A stretch of DNA of 64,000 nt from Arabidopsis thaliana (GCF_000001735.4 NC_003070.9:26707971-26771970), one strand, 5' to 3'. Numbered from the stretch's first letter, positions 1-11,022 are shown. Numbers and translations: made by a program. Notes: generated by a model from the sequence alone, not told the origin.

Positions 1-589
1 TAGTGGGGTGGCTAGATTCCTGGATATAAGTGACTTCGACAATTACATCGGAGGTCAATCTTGAAGGTTCTTAATTAAATGTGAAATTTGTAATTAAACC
101 ACAACATGAATTCTTATGCATTGTATATGTAAATAAACTATATTTTTTACCAGGTTTCAGTCTTTCTCGTTTTAAGTCTCGCTTATGACTATGAATTATG
201 TAGTTAAATCATTGGGAATCATGAGATATTTAAGCGATTGTCGGCCCGGTCAGAAAACTCTTTTCTAGAAATAAATGTTTTGGTGAAATTGTTGAAAATC
301 ACAAGTTTCTAACTCAAAATCAATTGAAAATGAATAGAAAGACTCATGTTTACTATTGCTAACGATCAATCACATTGCCAATGTGAGATATTCTTCTCGA
401 GATGATGCATGTTCTAACCATTCATCTTGACAACATATCAATATCTCATCAAAGCATTAACCTTTGCTTAGATAGGTCGAACTAATTTGTTACTTGAAAC
501 AATGTGTGTTTGTGTTCTATATTATGTTTTCATGAGTTTTCAACTCAAAAAAACTAATTGACATTAAGGTCGATAGGTCTATATTTCTT
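1..589. other. AT-rich sequence, no gene recognised
   Basis: No convincing reading frame, RNA gene or repeat is seen. It lies on the 3' side of the minus-strand Copia fragment that follows and may hold further unrecognisable parts of it. Confidence 0.4.
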
Positions 590-1135
590 AAATTTCAACT
601 CAAGGTCCTATCAAAATATTTACAAAGTAAACTGCAATGAACCACACACACTCTCTACCATTTTTTATATTGAAACTTTGTTTTCAGACATTAGACACCT
701 AATTTTGTTTATGATAGTTCAATTTGTTCTCCCGAATAACCTATTTTGTTGATGAATGTACGTATGTAAATAAATAATGTCTAAATTCTAACTTCATGTC
801 ATCAAAGAGGTTGTTGCTATATTCAAATCCATTATTAGTCATTTTTATACTTTTGTTCTTTAAGAAATAAATCCAAACTTTCTCTCGAGTAATCATACCT
901 ACTAAACTATTATGTATAGATGGAGAACGGCCCAAAAATCATAATGAATATATTCCAGTAAAACTAGACTCGTGTGGTATCCAAAACACAATCTTCTTCA
1001 TAGAAACCAAATTTATGCATTCTTTTCTTGTCTCCATCATGTATAATGTATTTTTCCAAGTGACCACTGACCATAATGTAACTGTCACAGATTTTAAAAT
1101 AACTAAAAGCAATAATTGAAAAAGAAAAAACACTT
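590..1135 (-). mobile_element. Fossil Copia-type retrotransposon fragment (gag-pre-integrase / integrase part)
   Basis: Minus-strand translations resemble pieces of a Copia polyprotein: a KNTLYMMET stretch like the gag-pre-integrase region, KVWIYFLKNKS like the integrase core, NNGFEYSNNLFDD like its (T)DNG-x-E segment, and then a QQN-type motif. The order matches a minus-strand Copia element. The copy is clearly broken in several places. No LTRs or target-site duplication were recognised, so only an internal piece seems to remain, and it looks old. Confidence 0.55.
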
Positions 1136-2232
1136 TCGAAAAAACTTTACAGCCTTCTAACCATTCAGGTCTGAATCAGACCGTCTGATTCATAGTTCCA
1201 ATGGAATGCCAGGAACGTACTCCTCTAATAAGACTGATTTCGCACTTCAACGAATTTTTTAGAGCAAAATATCCAATATTTTATTAAAAATTGGCCTTCC
1301 ATTATGCTCTATCTTAAATGCTCAGTTGCTCACCCAATTTTCTGTCTACGTATTTAAAGCTTAATTATGTAGAAAACATTTGCACATAATTTTTTGTCTT
1401 TGGGAATAAAGTTAAGGATTGATTTGGCAAACCCTACAACTAATAAATCGGAAAGAACATTTCAGAAACTAACATCAAATTTATTAAATATAACATTGAC
1501 AAAAGGAATAAACAAAAACATTCATTACATTTAAAGGTAAAACTATCTAAATAGTTGGTGTTTGACAGAAAAAAATAACTATCTAGTTAATTCGATTTAT
1601 TATCCCTATTACCAAACATAGTCTAAAATTCTCACTCTAAACACTTACACCTTTTGTTTTTGTTACATAGTTTTCTAAAAGCCTAAAACAATGAATTTTA
1701 CAGTATTAAGAAAGAAAGAAAAAAATCGTGTACATTATTAACCAAACGAAACCATTTCCTTATCTGATCAAAATGAACGTAAAGTAATCCGTAGATATGA
1801 TTGAATATATCTGCGGGACCATAATAATGTCAAGGTAAGTAATTGGGATGACAGATCCCCTCACATCACTAAGTTGAATATTGAATGCTCCCTCTGCATA
1901 ACATGTTCCAATATTCAAATAATGTGTCGGGTGGATTTCGTCGCTCAGTATGTTTTTCTGATCTTTAGTAAATCATGAAAGCATAAACATAGGGCTTCGC
2001 TAGTCCAAACATTTATTATTAGCAAACATATATAACATACTTATTATATATTTATACTAGCTTCATCACAGCTACTACACATTGCTTCTCAAAGTTACAG
2101 TAGCCAACGTAAAACGATCTTAGTATACATACATTCATGATGCACACTCACATTCATATATCTCACAAAGACATGGCTCTTAGTCCTTATTTATTGCATT
2201 TAAATTCAAACACGAAGAGTAGTAGTACTCCT
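1136..2232. other. Intergenic DNA and 3' region of MLP28
   Basis: No gene is seen. The last 80 bases or so (about 2150-2232) are the probable 3' UTR of MLP28. On the minus strand a TGCAATAAATAAGG sequence near 2184-2197 provides an AATAAA polyadenylation signal, and similar signals lie downstream of several other MLP genes in the array. Confidence 0.5.
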
Positions 2233-3425
2233 CTATTCCTCGGCCAAAAGATGTTCGTCGATCTCTTTCGAGACCTCGACACAGAATTGGAGGAGAGTTT
2301 CCGGATGAGCTACCTCCTCGCTTATTTTCTCATACTCAAGGTGCCAGTGCACAATACTTCCAGGGCCTCCAAGCTTCGGGGTCACCTGGATCGTGAGCAA
2401 GAAGCTCTTGTACTCTTTCATCAGATCACCGTCGATAACCCTAAACGTGATCAAGTTCTTATTCGGCTCCACTGCCTCAATCCTCTCCTTAGCCACCTTT
2501 GCCTCTCTATCTGCACCAATTATTTAACAATTGATATTATATGTTTAACTTTGAGACATGGTTATACATGAACAAGATGTATATAACATTGACTTGCCAT
2601 GAACGTAGTTCCAGAAGACGATAGAGCCGACTTGACCCCAGTCGCCTTCGTGAAGATCACAACCTTGAATGTTTCCTGGAGATGCTTTAGAGACATGGTG
2701 TGGTTTCCCGGCGAACATGTGATGGAACTTCTCAGCGGAAGCTTTGATCTCCACGTCTGTCTCTAGCTTTCCCACCAAACTAGGCGTCTCTGGTGTCTTC
2801 ACCTCCTCTTCCTCGGCCAAGAGATGTTCGTCGATCTCTTTGGAGACCTCGACACAGAACTGGAGGAGAGTTTCCGGGTGAGCTACCTCCTCGCTAATTT
2901 TCTCATACTCAAGGTGCCAGTGCACAATACTTCCAGGGCCTCCAGGCTTAGGGGTCACCTGGATGGTGAGCAAGAAGCTCTTGTACTCTTTCATCAGATC
3001 ACCTTCTATAACCCTAAACGTGATCAAGTTCTTATCTGGCTCCACCGCCTCGATCCTCTCCTTCGCCACCTTTGCCTCCCCATCTGTACCAATAACATAT
3101 CATATTTATAGGTTTTAACTAGGTTTGAAATGATCTCCTGGTTATATCTATATGAAAAAGATGAATATAACATTGACTTGCCATGTACGTAATTCCAGAA
3201 GACGATAGAGCCGACTGTGCCCCAGTCGCCTTCGTGCAGATCACATCCCTGAATGTTGCCTGGACTTGCTTTGGAGACATGGTGTGGTTTCCCAGCGAAC
3301 ATGTGGTGAAACTTATCAGCCGAAGCCTTGATCTCCACGTCTGTCTCTAGCTTCCCCACCAAACTAGACGCCTCCGTCTTCTTCACCTCATCTTCCATGG
3401 GGTGCTTTGTTGCTACGTCGGCCAT
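2233..3425 (-). CDS. MLP28: MLP28-like major latex protein with two Bet v 1 domains
   Basis: Three exons: 3425-3182, 3083-2598 and 2510-2233, giving 335 aa. The protein is two complete Bet v 1/START-like domains in tandem, about residues 20-170 and 185-335. Each has the LVGKLET start, the FHHMFAGKPHHVSKASP stretch, LHEGDWG, SIVFWNYVHD and a C-terminal helix ending HLLAEE. This family folds around a hydrophobic cavity for small ligands; the ligand here is unknown. The first domain runs into the second because the usual stop after HLLAEE is replaced by Glu codons. Both introns begin with GC (GGCAAGTC) and end with CAG, and they split the same His-Asp junction. The two halves are nearly identical, which suggests recent internal duplication or gene conversion. 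Length and order match At1g70830 as I remember it. Confidence 0.93.
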
Positions 3426-3483
3426 AACTGCTGCTTTGATTTTCTTGAGGAGGTATAGAGAGTGAGTTTTCTTGGGGCTTCGA

Positions 3484-3502
3484 TAGCCCTATAAATAGAG
3501 AA
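3484..3502 (-). promoter_or_regulatory. TATA box of MLP28
   Basis: On the minus strand a TATTTATAG motif lies about 65-75 bases upstream of the MLP28 start codon, a spacing that leaves a short leader. Related elements sit at similar positions before other MLP genes. Confidence 0.6.
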
Positions 3503-3901
3503 ATGACCCATAAAGATTCATTAAGATTTCCACCTAAAATCTTATCTTCATTTAAATGCGTATTTCTTAGCAAAAAATAAGATTTAGCAAAAAATCTTCA
3601 TTAAGATTTTGTTTTTGTTAACCAAAATAATAATACTGAATTATTTGCGTCCTTTCACGTCACTCCTTTCTCTGTTAACGTTTATATGCTCAGATGGATT
3701 TATTATTGCTAGTGGTGTTTTTTAATTTTAAAATATTAATTGCCTAGAAAATATTACAGAGAGGAACTCGTAGGACAAATAAAACTTTTAAGCTCGTTTC
3801 GAGAGACCAAACATTTGGTAAGAATTGAATTTTGTTAGTCCGTGGAACTGGAACCTCAATGTAAATGCTCATGCAGTTGATTGTTACATCCCTAATTAAC
3901 C

Positions 3902-4800
3902 AGATATGAGTGTTTGTAGTTGTCAATGAAATCTACAAGACATGCATGATGAGAGAGACCAGATTGTTTCGGTCCCAAAGATCTTTACAAACGAATGTTG
4001 GGGATCGCGATTTTCCAATGTGGAAAAAAAAAGTGAAGACATAATAACTATTTGTCTAACAATTGGGAAAATAATAGAGTTGTTACAAAATTATGAAAAG
4101 GGAGGTAAAACAAACGTCAACTATTGATGCACACACATGATTACCATTGTTCGTTAAATATTATTTTCTTTGAAGCACACCGTCATTATGCACGCATAGT
4201 TATATTTTTTTTACGCTTATATAAACAATCGAATTAGATCAATGTTGTCTACAATTCACAACTTTAATTACAAAAGAACTAATAACAAAATCTCTCATTT
4301 TTTCTTCTTTCATGTGACCGCGTCCATAGTCCAACTGGAATTTACCCTGGAGCTATACCTCCTTACTTATATCGATCGTTCTTATACCATTATTTCTGCG
4401 GATATAGAAAAATATTTATTTATAGATAGAGTCTAATAATTGGGAAAATAATAATGAGAGTAACAAAATGCCATTTTAGATCATTTTGGCCTTCATGCTC
4501 ACTTTTGTTTTTGGTAGACTAGGTGTTGAAAATGGTGTGATATGAGTATGTCGGTAGACAACACTCTTCCCAACACTCGTATAACTTTTGAAAATTGTAA
4601 AATCTTTCTCTTTAAAATCAATGGATTCTCGATTGAAAACTTGAATAACACATTATCACACGTTTATCTTGAGAGAAAATAGGTAAGATCGATACAATTT
4701 TCAGTGACAACTACAAACACTCATATCTGAATACGCTAAACATGTGTGTGCATCAATAGTTACGTTCTTTTGGTCTTTTTACGTCTAATTTGGCTAATTA
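3902..4800. repeat. Rearranged inverted-repeat pieces of an unidentified repeat
   Basis: A segment around 3902-3928 (AGATATGAGTGTTTGTAGTT core) recurs inverted near 4705-4731. A segment around 4115-4137 (ACTATTGATGCACACACATG core) recurs inverted near 4741-4762, and looser similarity extends outward. The order of the pieces differs between the arms, so this is not a simple hairpin. A short phrase AATTGGGAAAATAATA also occurs twice (about 4060 and 4437). It looks like remains of a non-coding repeat or foldback element that later rearranged. Confidence 0.45.
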
Positions 4801-4930
4801 AATATTGATTCTAACTTTGTTTTCCATATTAGTATGCTTTATTAACGAGAATAACGCGTTTTTCGAATTTGTTACATGAAGCCCCCAGAACTCGCTAATA
4901 CAACAAAAGACTCAAACAAGGAAGCAAAGA

Positions 4931-4998
4931 AATGGATGATTCCAACATTCATGATATCAGAAATGGATGATTCCAACATTCAACATTCATGATATCAG
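4931..4998. repeat. Short tandem duplication (30 and 38 bases)
   Basis: The unit AATGGATGATTCCAACATTC followed by ATGATATCAG occurs at 4931-4960. It recurs at 4962-4998 with the inner phrase AACATTC doubled. It lies just past the MLP31 3' end. Confidence 0.8.
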
Positions 4999-5199
4999 AG
5001 AGACGAGCCTTCCACAAACATATCTCACAAGCTTTTATTAAAACCAAACATGACATACTCACATTTAGAGTACAAAGCTTTTATGTATCACTCACATATA
5101 TTGGGCAACTCTCCTTGTTTATTGTATCATACACAAGAACATGCGTGCTTCATAACATACATATACACATATGATAGATACTCAATTAAAGAGTACTCT

Positions 5200-6044
5200 C
5201 TATTCCTCGTTCAGGAGATGTTCATCGATCTCTTTGGAGACTTCCACACAGAAATCAAGAAAGGTCTCAGGGTGGGCCACTTTGTCGTCAATTTTCTCAT
5301 ACTCGACGTGCCAGTGCACCACACTCCCAGGTCCTCCTCTCTTAGGGGTCACTTGGATTGTGATCACAAAGCTTTTATACTCTTTTAATAAGTCTCCCTC
5401 TATCACCCTAAAAGTGATCAGGTTTTTCTCCGGCTCCACTGCCTCGATCCTTTCTTTTGCCACCTTTGCCTCTCCATCTGCACCAAATATATTTGTTTGG
5501 GTTTGACTAAAAAATCGGTATGAATATTAATTCACAAAAATGTTATAAACATAAAATTTAATTAATCTATACTTTTGTCATTACATATCTGTGGATTTGA
5601 TTGTAAGAATCGAATAAATGTTTTTTGTAATGAAATGGGGAGCCAAGGATTTATGACACTGAGATGTGCCCTTGGCCAGAAGTTCACATCAAGTATGCAT
5701 TTCTGCTCACTTTTTTCATTGATAAAAATATTAAGTTTAAGAACATATTCTATGTAGATATTAGAACTTTTTTTTCCGATAAAAGTTAATATAACTTTGC
5801 ACTTGCCATGAACATAATTCCAGAAGACGATAGAGCCGACTTTGCCCCAGTCACCTTCATGCAGCTCACAACCCTGAATTTTCCCTGGAGTTGCTTTGGA
5901 GACATGGTGTGGTCTCCCAGCAAACATGTGATGGAACTTCCCAGCTGAAGCTTTGATTTCAATATCTGTCTCTAGCTTCCCACACAAACTTGACGACTCT
6001 CTCTTTGCTAAATTCATTGCTGCCCCGGCCATTTTAGTCGCCAT
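5200..6044 (-). CDS. MLP31: MLP31-like major latex protein, single Bet v 1 domain
   Basis: Two exons, 6044-5807 and 5477-5200, give 171 aa. The start was chosen at MATKMAGAAM because the longer in-frame upstream stretch is Lys/Ser-rich with no family similarity. The Bet v 1 domain spans about residues 20-171, with FHHMFAGRPHHVSKATP, LHEGDWGKVG and WNYVHDGEAKVAKERIEAVE across the splice. The 329-base intron is the longest single MLP intron here and starts with GC (CATG/GCAAGTGC). The role is presumed binding of a small hydrophobic ligand. No catalytic residues are known for the family. Length agrees with At1g70840. Confidence 0.92.
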
Positions 6045-6107
6045 TTTTTTCTTCTCTTTGTTTAACTTGAAAATTAAAAGGATTTTGAGAGAAAATGAGT
6101 CCCTTTT

Positions 6108-6135
6108 GAGTTCTTTAGCCTCTTTTTGTAGAGGA
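6108..6135 (-). promoter_or_regulatory. Conserved MLP core-promoter block (MLP31)
   Basis: Read on the minus strand, TCCTCTACAAAAAGAGGC is followed by TAAAGAACTC, about 65-90 bases upstream of the ATG. The same block precedes MLP34, the orphan exon at 17.0 kb and MLP43, where its first half reads TACAAATAGAGGC (a TATA-like core). Confidence 0.55.
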
Positions 6136-6473
6136 TTGAGGGAGGTAACGGCTGAAGAAGAAAACAAATCATTATTAATTGCAATTTTGTATCCCTTCTG
6201 ATATCATGACTCTATCTTTTTGTCTCACCTACTGAATTTTTGTAATGGATAACGGTTGAATTAGGTTTTGATCATATAAATGATCTAGAGATCATTCAGT
6301 ATAACGCGGTTTAGGTTGTACGTTCCTTCTGCAAATTCTCGTTTTGACATATTTGTTATTGGCATGTAGTGTTGTTGATCTTTAAGAAAACATGCATGTT
6401 ACGCGGTTCATGTCGTTCGTTCATGAAGGCACGTACAGTTCTATGCAAAACAAATATAACAGTCATTAACTAT

Positions 6474-6522
6474 GTTATTGGATAAACATGCTTCAACCAA
6501 AAAAAGTTAATGGATAAATATG
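6474..6522 (+). repeat. Poly(A) microinsertion flanked by direct repeats
   Basis: GTTATTGGATAAACATG (6474-6490) and GTTAATGGATAAATATG (6506-6522) flank CTTCAACC plus a run of seven A. It looks like a target-site duplication around a minute retroposed tail. Confidence 0.5.
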
Positions 6523-6551
6523 ATTAGAATCAATATATGGATTTCTTTTTT

Positions 6552-6860
6552 GGCAATTTTCACAAATAGCACAAAAATAAGTTTTGTTTCACAAATAACA
6601 CACATTTTGGAATGTTCCAAAATAGCACAAATTTAGTGTTAAAAGATTAAAATATCCTTAGGAAATTCTTACTTAATTGTTGAAAATATTTAGGGTTGTC
6701 TTACTTAATTGTTGAAAAGCTTCCTAAATAATATGTCTTAAAACAATTTATGAACTAGATTCATCATTGTATCAACAATTAATGTTATTATTGGCAATGT
6801 GTAAAGTGTGTGTATAAATTGTCCACAAAACTTGTTTTGATGCTATTTTAGGGTATTTCT
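6552..6860. mobile_element. Small non-autonomous TIR element (MITE-like)
   Basis: The left end (GGCAATTTTCACAAATAGCA, then CAAAAATAAGTTTTGT) is matched, inverted, by the right end (ACAAAACTTGTTTTGATGCT, then ATTTTAGGG). The element is about 310 bases, AT-rich and non-coding. T-rich flanks on both sides could hide a target-site duplication of about 9 bases, which would fit a Mutator-like MITE. The family is not proven. Confidence 0.45.
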
Positions 6861-7458
6861 CTTTTTCTTTTCCATTATATGTGTATAAAATCCGTAAAAA
6901 AAACTGAAAAATGGTATATAAATATTTTGTAACATGCAACTGTATCTATAAATGTAGCAATTAAATCATATAAGGTTAAACAACTTAATTATTAAAAAAA
7001 AATGAAGAAACCTCTTGATGAAGATAATTAAAGGTTTGTACAGCCCAAACCAATTTCTGCTCTAGTTTGGATGTAACTCATATTCCAACGTTGGTTAGAT
7101 TAACGATCTTGTAACAAATTTTTGCAATGTATTGATTCTAAACTGGGCCTTTAAAAGGGCTTATGTATCTCTTCTTTCTTTTTCAATTTGAATACGAAAA
7201 CTTTTTAGCCAAAAAAAAAGAAAAGACGAGGCTTAAGATTTTATTAAAAAAACATTTTACACTTTATTAAACAAACAAAACACATTATACGTATACAAAT
7301 TTAGAGTATAGCACTTTAAAAACATACAACATGACTCTCATATATCCAACACAACTCTTTATTTTTCCACATTCAAAGAGTGATAAAAATCGGCATGCTT
7401 CAATCACACATACATGTACGGACAGGATAATAGATAGTCACACGAGGAATATTCTCCT

Positions 7459-8774
7459 CTATTCCTCGGCCAAGAGATGTTCGTCGATTTCTTTGGAGAC
7501 TTCGACGGCAAACTGGAGGAGAGTCTCAGGATGAGCCACCTCCTCGTTTATTTTCTCATACTCGAAGTGCCAATGCACCACACTCCCTGAACCTCCATGC
7601 TTAGGAGTCACTTGGATTGTGATTACGAAGCTCTTGTACTCTTTCATCAGATCACCTTCTATAACCCTGAACGTGATCAAGTTTTTCTCTGGATCCACCG
7701 CCTCAATCCTCTCCTTTGCCACCTTTGCCTCCCCATCTGTACCAATTATTTAACATTTCATCTTTATAGGTTAACTTTGAGACTTGACATATATATCGTG
7801 ACTAGAGTGGTCTACGAATGGAAATTTTGAGATTATTTTCTTAGACACATATGATCTAGTCACTTCAAAATAAACATTTGTTTGATTTTCTTTTTTAAAA
7901 ATAAACTGGTTAGTTATATATATATATATACATGAAAAATGTGTAATAAAATATTGACTTGCCATGAACGTAGTTCCAGAAGACGATAGAGCCGACTGTG
8001 CCCCAGTCACCTTCGTGCAGATCACAGCTCTGAATGTTTCCTGGAGTTGCTTTAGAGACATGGTGTGGTTTCCCGGCGAACATGTGATGGAACTTCTCAG
8101 CGGAAGCTTTGATCTCCACCTCTGTCTCAAGTGTCTCTGTTGTCTTCACCTCTTCTTCCTCGGATAAGAGATGTTCGTCGATCTCTTGGGAGACCTCAAC
8201 ACAGAATTGGAGGAGAGTTTCGGGATGAGCTACCTCGTCGCTGATTTTCTCATACTCAAGGTGCCAATGCACAATACTTCCAGGCCCTCCATGCTTAGGG
8301 GTCACCTGGATCGTGATCAAAAAGCTCTTGTACTCTTTCATCAGATCACCTTCTATAACCCTAAACGTGATCAAGTTCTTCTCCGGCTCCACCGCCTCGA
8401 TTCTCTCCTTCGCCACCTTTGCCTCCCCATCTGCACCAATTATTTTATAATTTGTAAGTCTGACTTTGAGTTTAATTTGAAAATAAGTTCAAAAATATAT
8501 TATAAGATATAAAAAAAAAACTTTCATTTGAGGCAAAAAAGAAAAAAAATATGTATAAGGTTGACTTACCGTGAACGTAATTCCAGAAGACGATAGAGCC
8601 GACAGTGCCCCAGTCGCCTTCGTGCAGATCACAGCTCTGAATGTTGCCTGGACTTGCTTTGGAGACATGGTGTGGCTTCCCGGCAAACATGTGATGAAAC
8701 TGTCCAGCCGAAGCTTTGATCTCCACTTCTGTCTCTAGCTTCCCCACCAAACTAGGAGCTTCAGTTTTTGCCAT
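7459..8774 (-). CDS. MLP34: MLP34-like major latex protein with two Bet v 1 domains
   Basis: Three exons, 8774-8570, 8430-7963 and 7736-7459, give 316 aa. Two Bet v 1 domains follow each other, about residues 8-158 and 165-316. The linker HLLSEEEEVKTTETLETEVE is shorter than in MLP28 and lacks the usual SLVGK. Intron 1 starts with a normal GT (CACG/GTAAGTC), while intron 2 starts with GC (CATG/GCAAGTC), so both donor types occur in one transcript. Exon 2 again fuses the end of one domain to the start of the next. The 3' UTR overlaps a short AT-rich tract. The presumed role is ligand binding in the cytosol; the ligand is unknown. Length agrees with At1g70850. Confidence 0.93.
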
Positions 8775-8819
8775 TATCTTGGAAACAGTTAGGGTTTTGA
8801 GAGAGGAGTGAATACTCTA

Positions 8820-8853
8820 CTTAGTTCTTTAGCCTCTATTTGTAGTGGAATGG
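8820..8853 (-). promoter_or_regulatory. Conserved MLP core-promoter block (MLP34)
   Basis: On the minus strand CCACTACAAATAGAGGCTAA is followed by AGAACTAA, about 50-80 bases upstream of the start codon. It is nearly the same block as before MLP31 and MLP43. Confidence 0.6.
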
Positions 8854-9303
8854 TTGAGCAACTGTTGAAGACATTAAGAATTTTATTCATTAAACTAATT
8901 TTATGATTAGTTGTGTTTCATGTGATTCCGATCCCATCATTATGACTCAGCCGTAGAATTATTTGAATTGTTCATAAAATTATCTAATCTTTTAATTATT
9001 TGAATTATGATACACGACGTACGTTGTAACTTTCGTTTTCCCTGTTTCTAAGTCTCTGCTTGTATATATGATTTTGTTAAGTGGTAGTAGGTTGTTGCTG
9101 ACATACATTTCTATTGTACTTAAACATATAATTATTGTTACCATTTCCTCTTTTTTATCACCTAATGTTACCATTTCAACCTTAAATGCAACGTTACAAA
9201 ACGATTGAAATAAGAAAAAGATAAAATGACAGTAAAGAATATATAGTGTTTCACGCTAAATATGATATATCTTTTTTTTTCTTTTTTCATCAAATATGAT
9301 ATA

Positions 9304-9336
<33 letters not shown>

Positions 9337-10349
9337 ATATGAAAATATTAAAACATGCAATAGTATCTAAAAATATTAGAAATAAAAATGAATAGTTAAA
9401 ACAACTAAACCTGTCGTCAAAAACAACTCAAAACCTGATTTATCACTTAACACTTTGATTTTCATCATTATGCCTATAGTCTTCTACTTTGATTATTACA
9501 GTATAATAATCACATGGCCTTGGCCCTTTGGTTAATACAATGATGATTAATAATCTTGAGAGAATCTTTTATTCGCATTATTTAGTTGACAAAATCTTTA
9601 TTTGAGCCATAATTTGTGCTGACTTTTCTTCCTTTTTGGAGGCCAAGCGAGCTAAATCGTACAAGTTACATATCTTTTTCTTATCTTGGTATAAATGCTT
9701 CATTGAATCTCTCAATACAATATGATACGAAATGGTTCTTAAATATATGAAGGCAGAAATTGAAGACGATGCTTATTTATCAAATCATATCTCACCTGCT
9801 TTTTAGTGTTATTAATAACTAACATACATGAAATACGGTATAGTCCATTTGACTCTGTCTTTTTTACTGGAGTTCGACTCCACTAACTCCCGTTATTCCA
9901 TATAGTAAGAATTAGTTATGAATTAGATCTTGTCAATTTAAAGATGTAAAATAAAATTAATCTCTATACAATGAGATAAAAATTGGGTTCTTAAATATTT
10001 GCGGCTGAAAGACAAGGCCTATATATATTGTCTTGTTAAAAAGTAAAAACACATGTTTTCTAATACATATGTAAGTTCTCTTTGATTTTGGAATATTGAT
10101 TCATTCATTGTCAATTGATGATTTTGGATTGAACGTCCATAAATCTTAGCATAAATTTTGAGTTATTTCGTCACTTTTCAAAACTAACAACTTTCACGAT
10201 AGTAAACAAACACTCATGACACACTCATAATCTTTCTTCATCAATTCAAGGCTCTTTAGTCTTTATTTATTGCACTTTCAAAGACTGAACTATAAAGAGC
10301 ACACACACACACACACACACACATGTATAGATACATGAGGACTCTTCCT
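8854..10349. other. Intergenic DNA between MLP34 and the next MLP gene
   Basis: No gene is seen. It holds a poly(T) footprint (9258-9306), an adjoining AT dinucleotide repeat (about 9303-9335), and near 10300-10322 a CA dinucleotide repeat inside the probable 3' UTR of the next gene. An AATAAA signal (minus strand, near 10262-10272) is present. Confidence 0.5.
9258..9306 (-). repeat. Poly(A) microinsertion flanked by 15-base direct repeats
   Basis: AAATATGATATATCT occurs at 9258-9272 and again at 9292-9306. Between them is a T-rich run ending CATC. On the minus strand this reads GATG followed by an A-rich tail. Confidence 0.6.
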
Positions 10350-11022
10350 CTATTCCTCTGAAAAGAGATGTTCATCGATCTCTTTGGAAACTTTGATTGC
10401 AAACTGGAGGAGAGTTTCAGGGTGAGCCACCTCCTCGTTGATTTTCTCATACTCAAAGTGCCAATGTGCAACACTTCCAGGTTCTCCTTCCTTAGGGGTC
10501 ACCTGGAAGGTGATCAAGAAGCTCTTGTACTCTTTCATTAGGTCACCCTCTAACACCCTATATGTGGCCCGATTGTTCTCCGGATCTATTGACTCAATCC
10601 TCTATTTCACTACTTTTGCCTCCCCATCTGATCAATATAACGTTGATGTATATTTATAGGTATGAGAGTATTAGAAATCACACATTGAAATAAGATGAGA
10701 GGATCTAAAGTAATATATAAAACATATGAGTTAATCCACCCGTTTCCTATTTATTTTGATTTGAAAATCGATGAATCTTATAAAAATTTATATAAATAGA
10801 GAAAAATGAATTTGACTTGCCATGAACGTAATTCCAAAAGAGGATAGCACCAACTTGTCCCATTTCGCCTTCATGCAGCTCACAGCCTTGAAAGTTGGAT
10901 GGAGATACATCGGAGATATTGTGTGGCCTCCCAACAAACATGTCATGAAACTTTTCTGTCGAAGATTTTAGGTCTACGGTTGTCTCAAGGATCCCAACCA
11001 AAGTAGATACTTCCTCCGCCAT
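10350..11022 (-). CDS. MLP-like gene with an early in-frame stop in exon 2 (At1g70860 position)
   Basis: Exon 1 is 11022-10821 (67 codons, MAEEVSTLVG start) and exon 2 is 10627-10350, joined by a GC-AG intron of 193 bases. In the expected frame exon 2 reads DGEAKVVK and then TAG at 10604-10602, where the neighbour at 15.1 kb has a Gln codon. The rest of exon 2 stays open to HLFSEE and its normal stop. A weak downstream acceptor (GTCAATAG, then ATCCGGAG) would remove the stop and keep frame, deleting about 12 residues. So this is either a recent pseudogene or a gene with altered splicing. The family is Bet v 1/MLP; its closest relative here is the gene at 15.1-15.7 kb. Confidence 0.65.

Larger units (their letters stand above)
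3503..5199. other. Intergenic DNA between MLP28 and MLP31
   Basis: No protein gene is supported. It holds the distal MLP28 promoter, scattered inverted-repeat pieces (3.9-4.8 kb), a short tandem duplication (4931-4998), and the probable MLP31 3' UTR from about 5000 to 5199. Confidence 0.5.
6136..7458. other. Intergenic DNA between MLP31 and MLP34
   Basis: No gene is seen. It contains a poly(A) footprint (6474-6522) and a probable small TIR element (6552-6860). The MLP34 3' UTR probably lies in the last 150-200 bases. Confidence 0.5.

Noticed and set aside
1541-1585. A-run with partial repeat AACTATCTA on both sides
   Set aside because: The repeat is only nine bases with weak extension, which is too short in AT-rich DNA.
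2137-2571. Plus-strand open frame of 144 codons over the MLP28 third exon
   Set aside because: It is the antisense of a conserved MLP coding exon. The same antisense frame appears over other copies.
7771-8130. Long minus-strand frame MRQRWRSKLPLRSS and similar frames at 16946-17137 and 18282-18488
   Set aside because: They are the shifted frame of MLP exon 1, recur in each paralogue for that reason, and have no family similarity.
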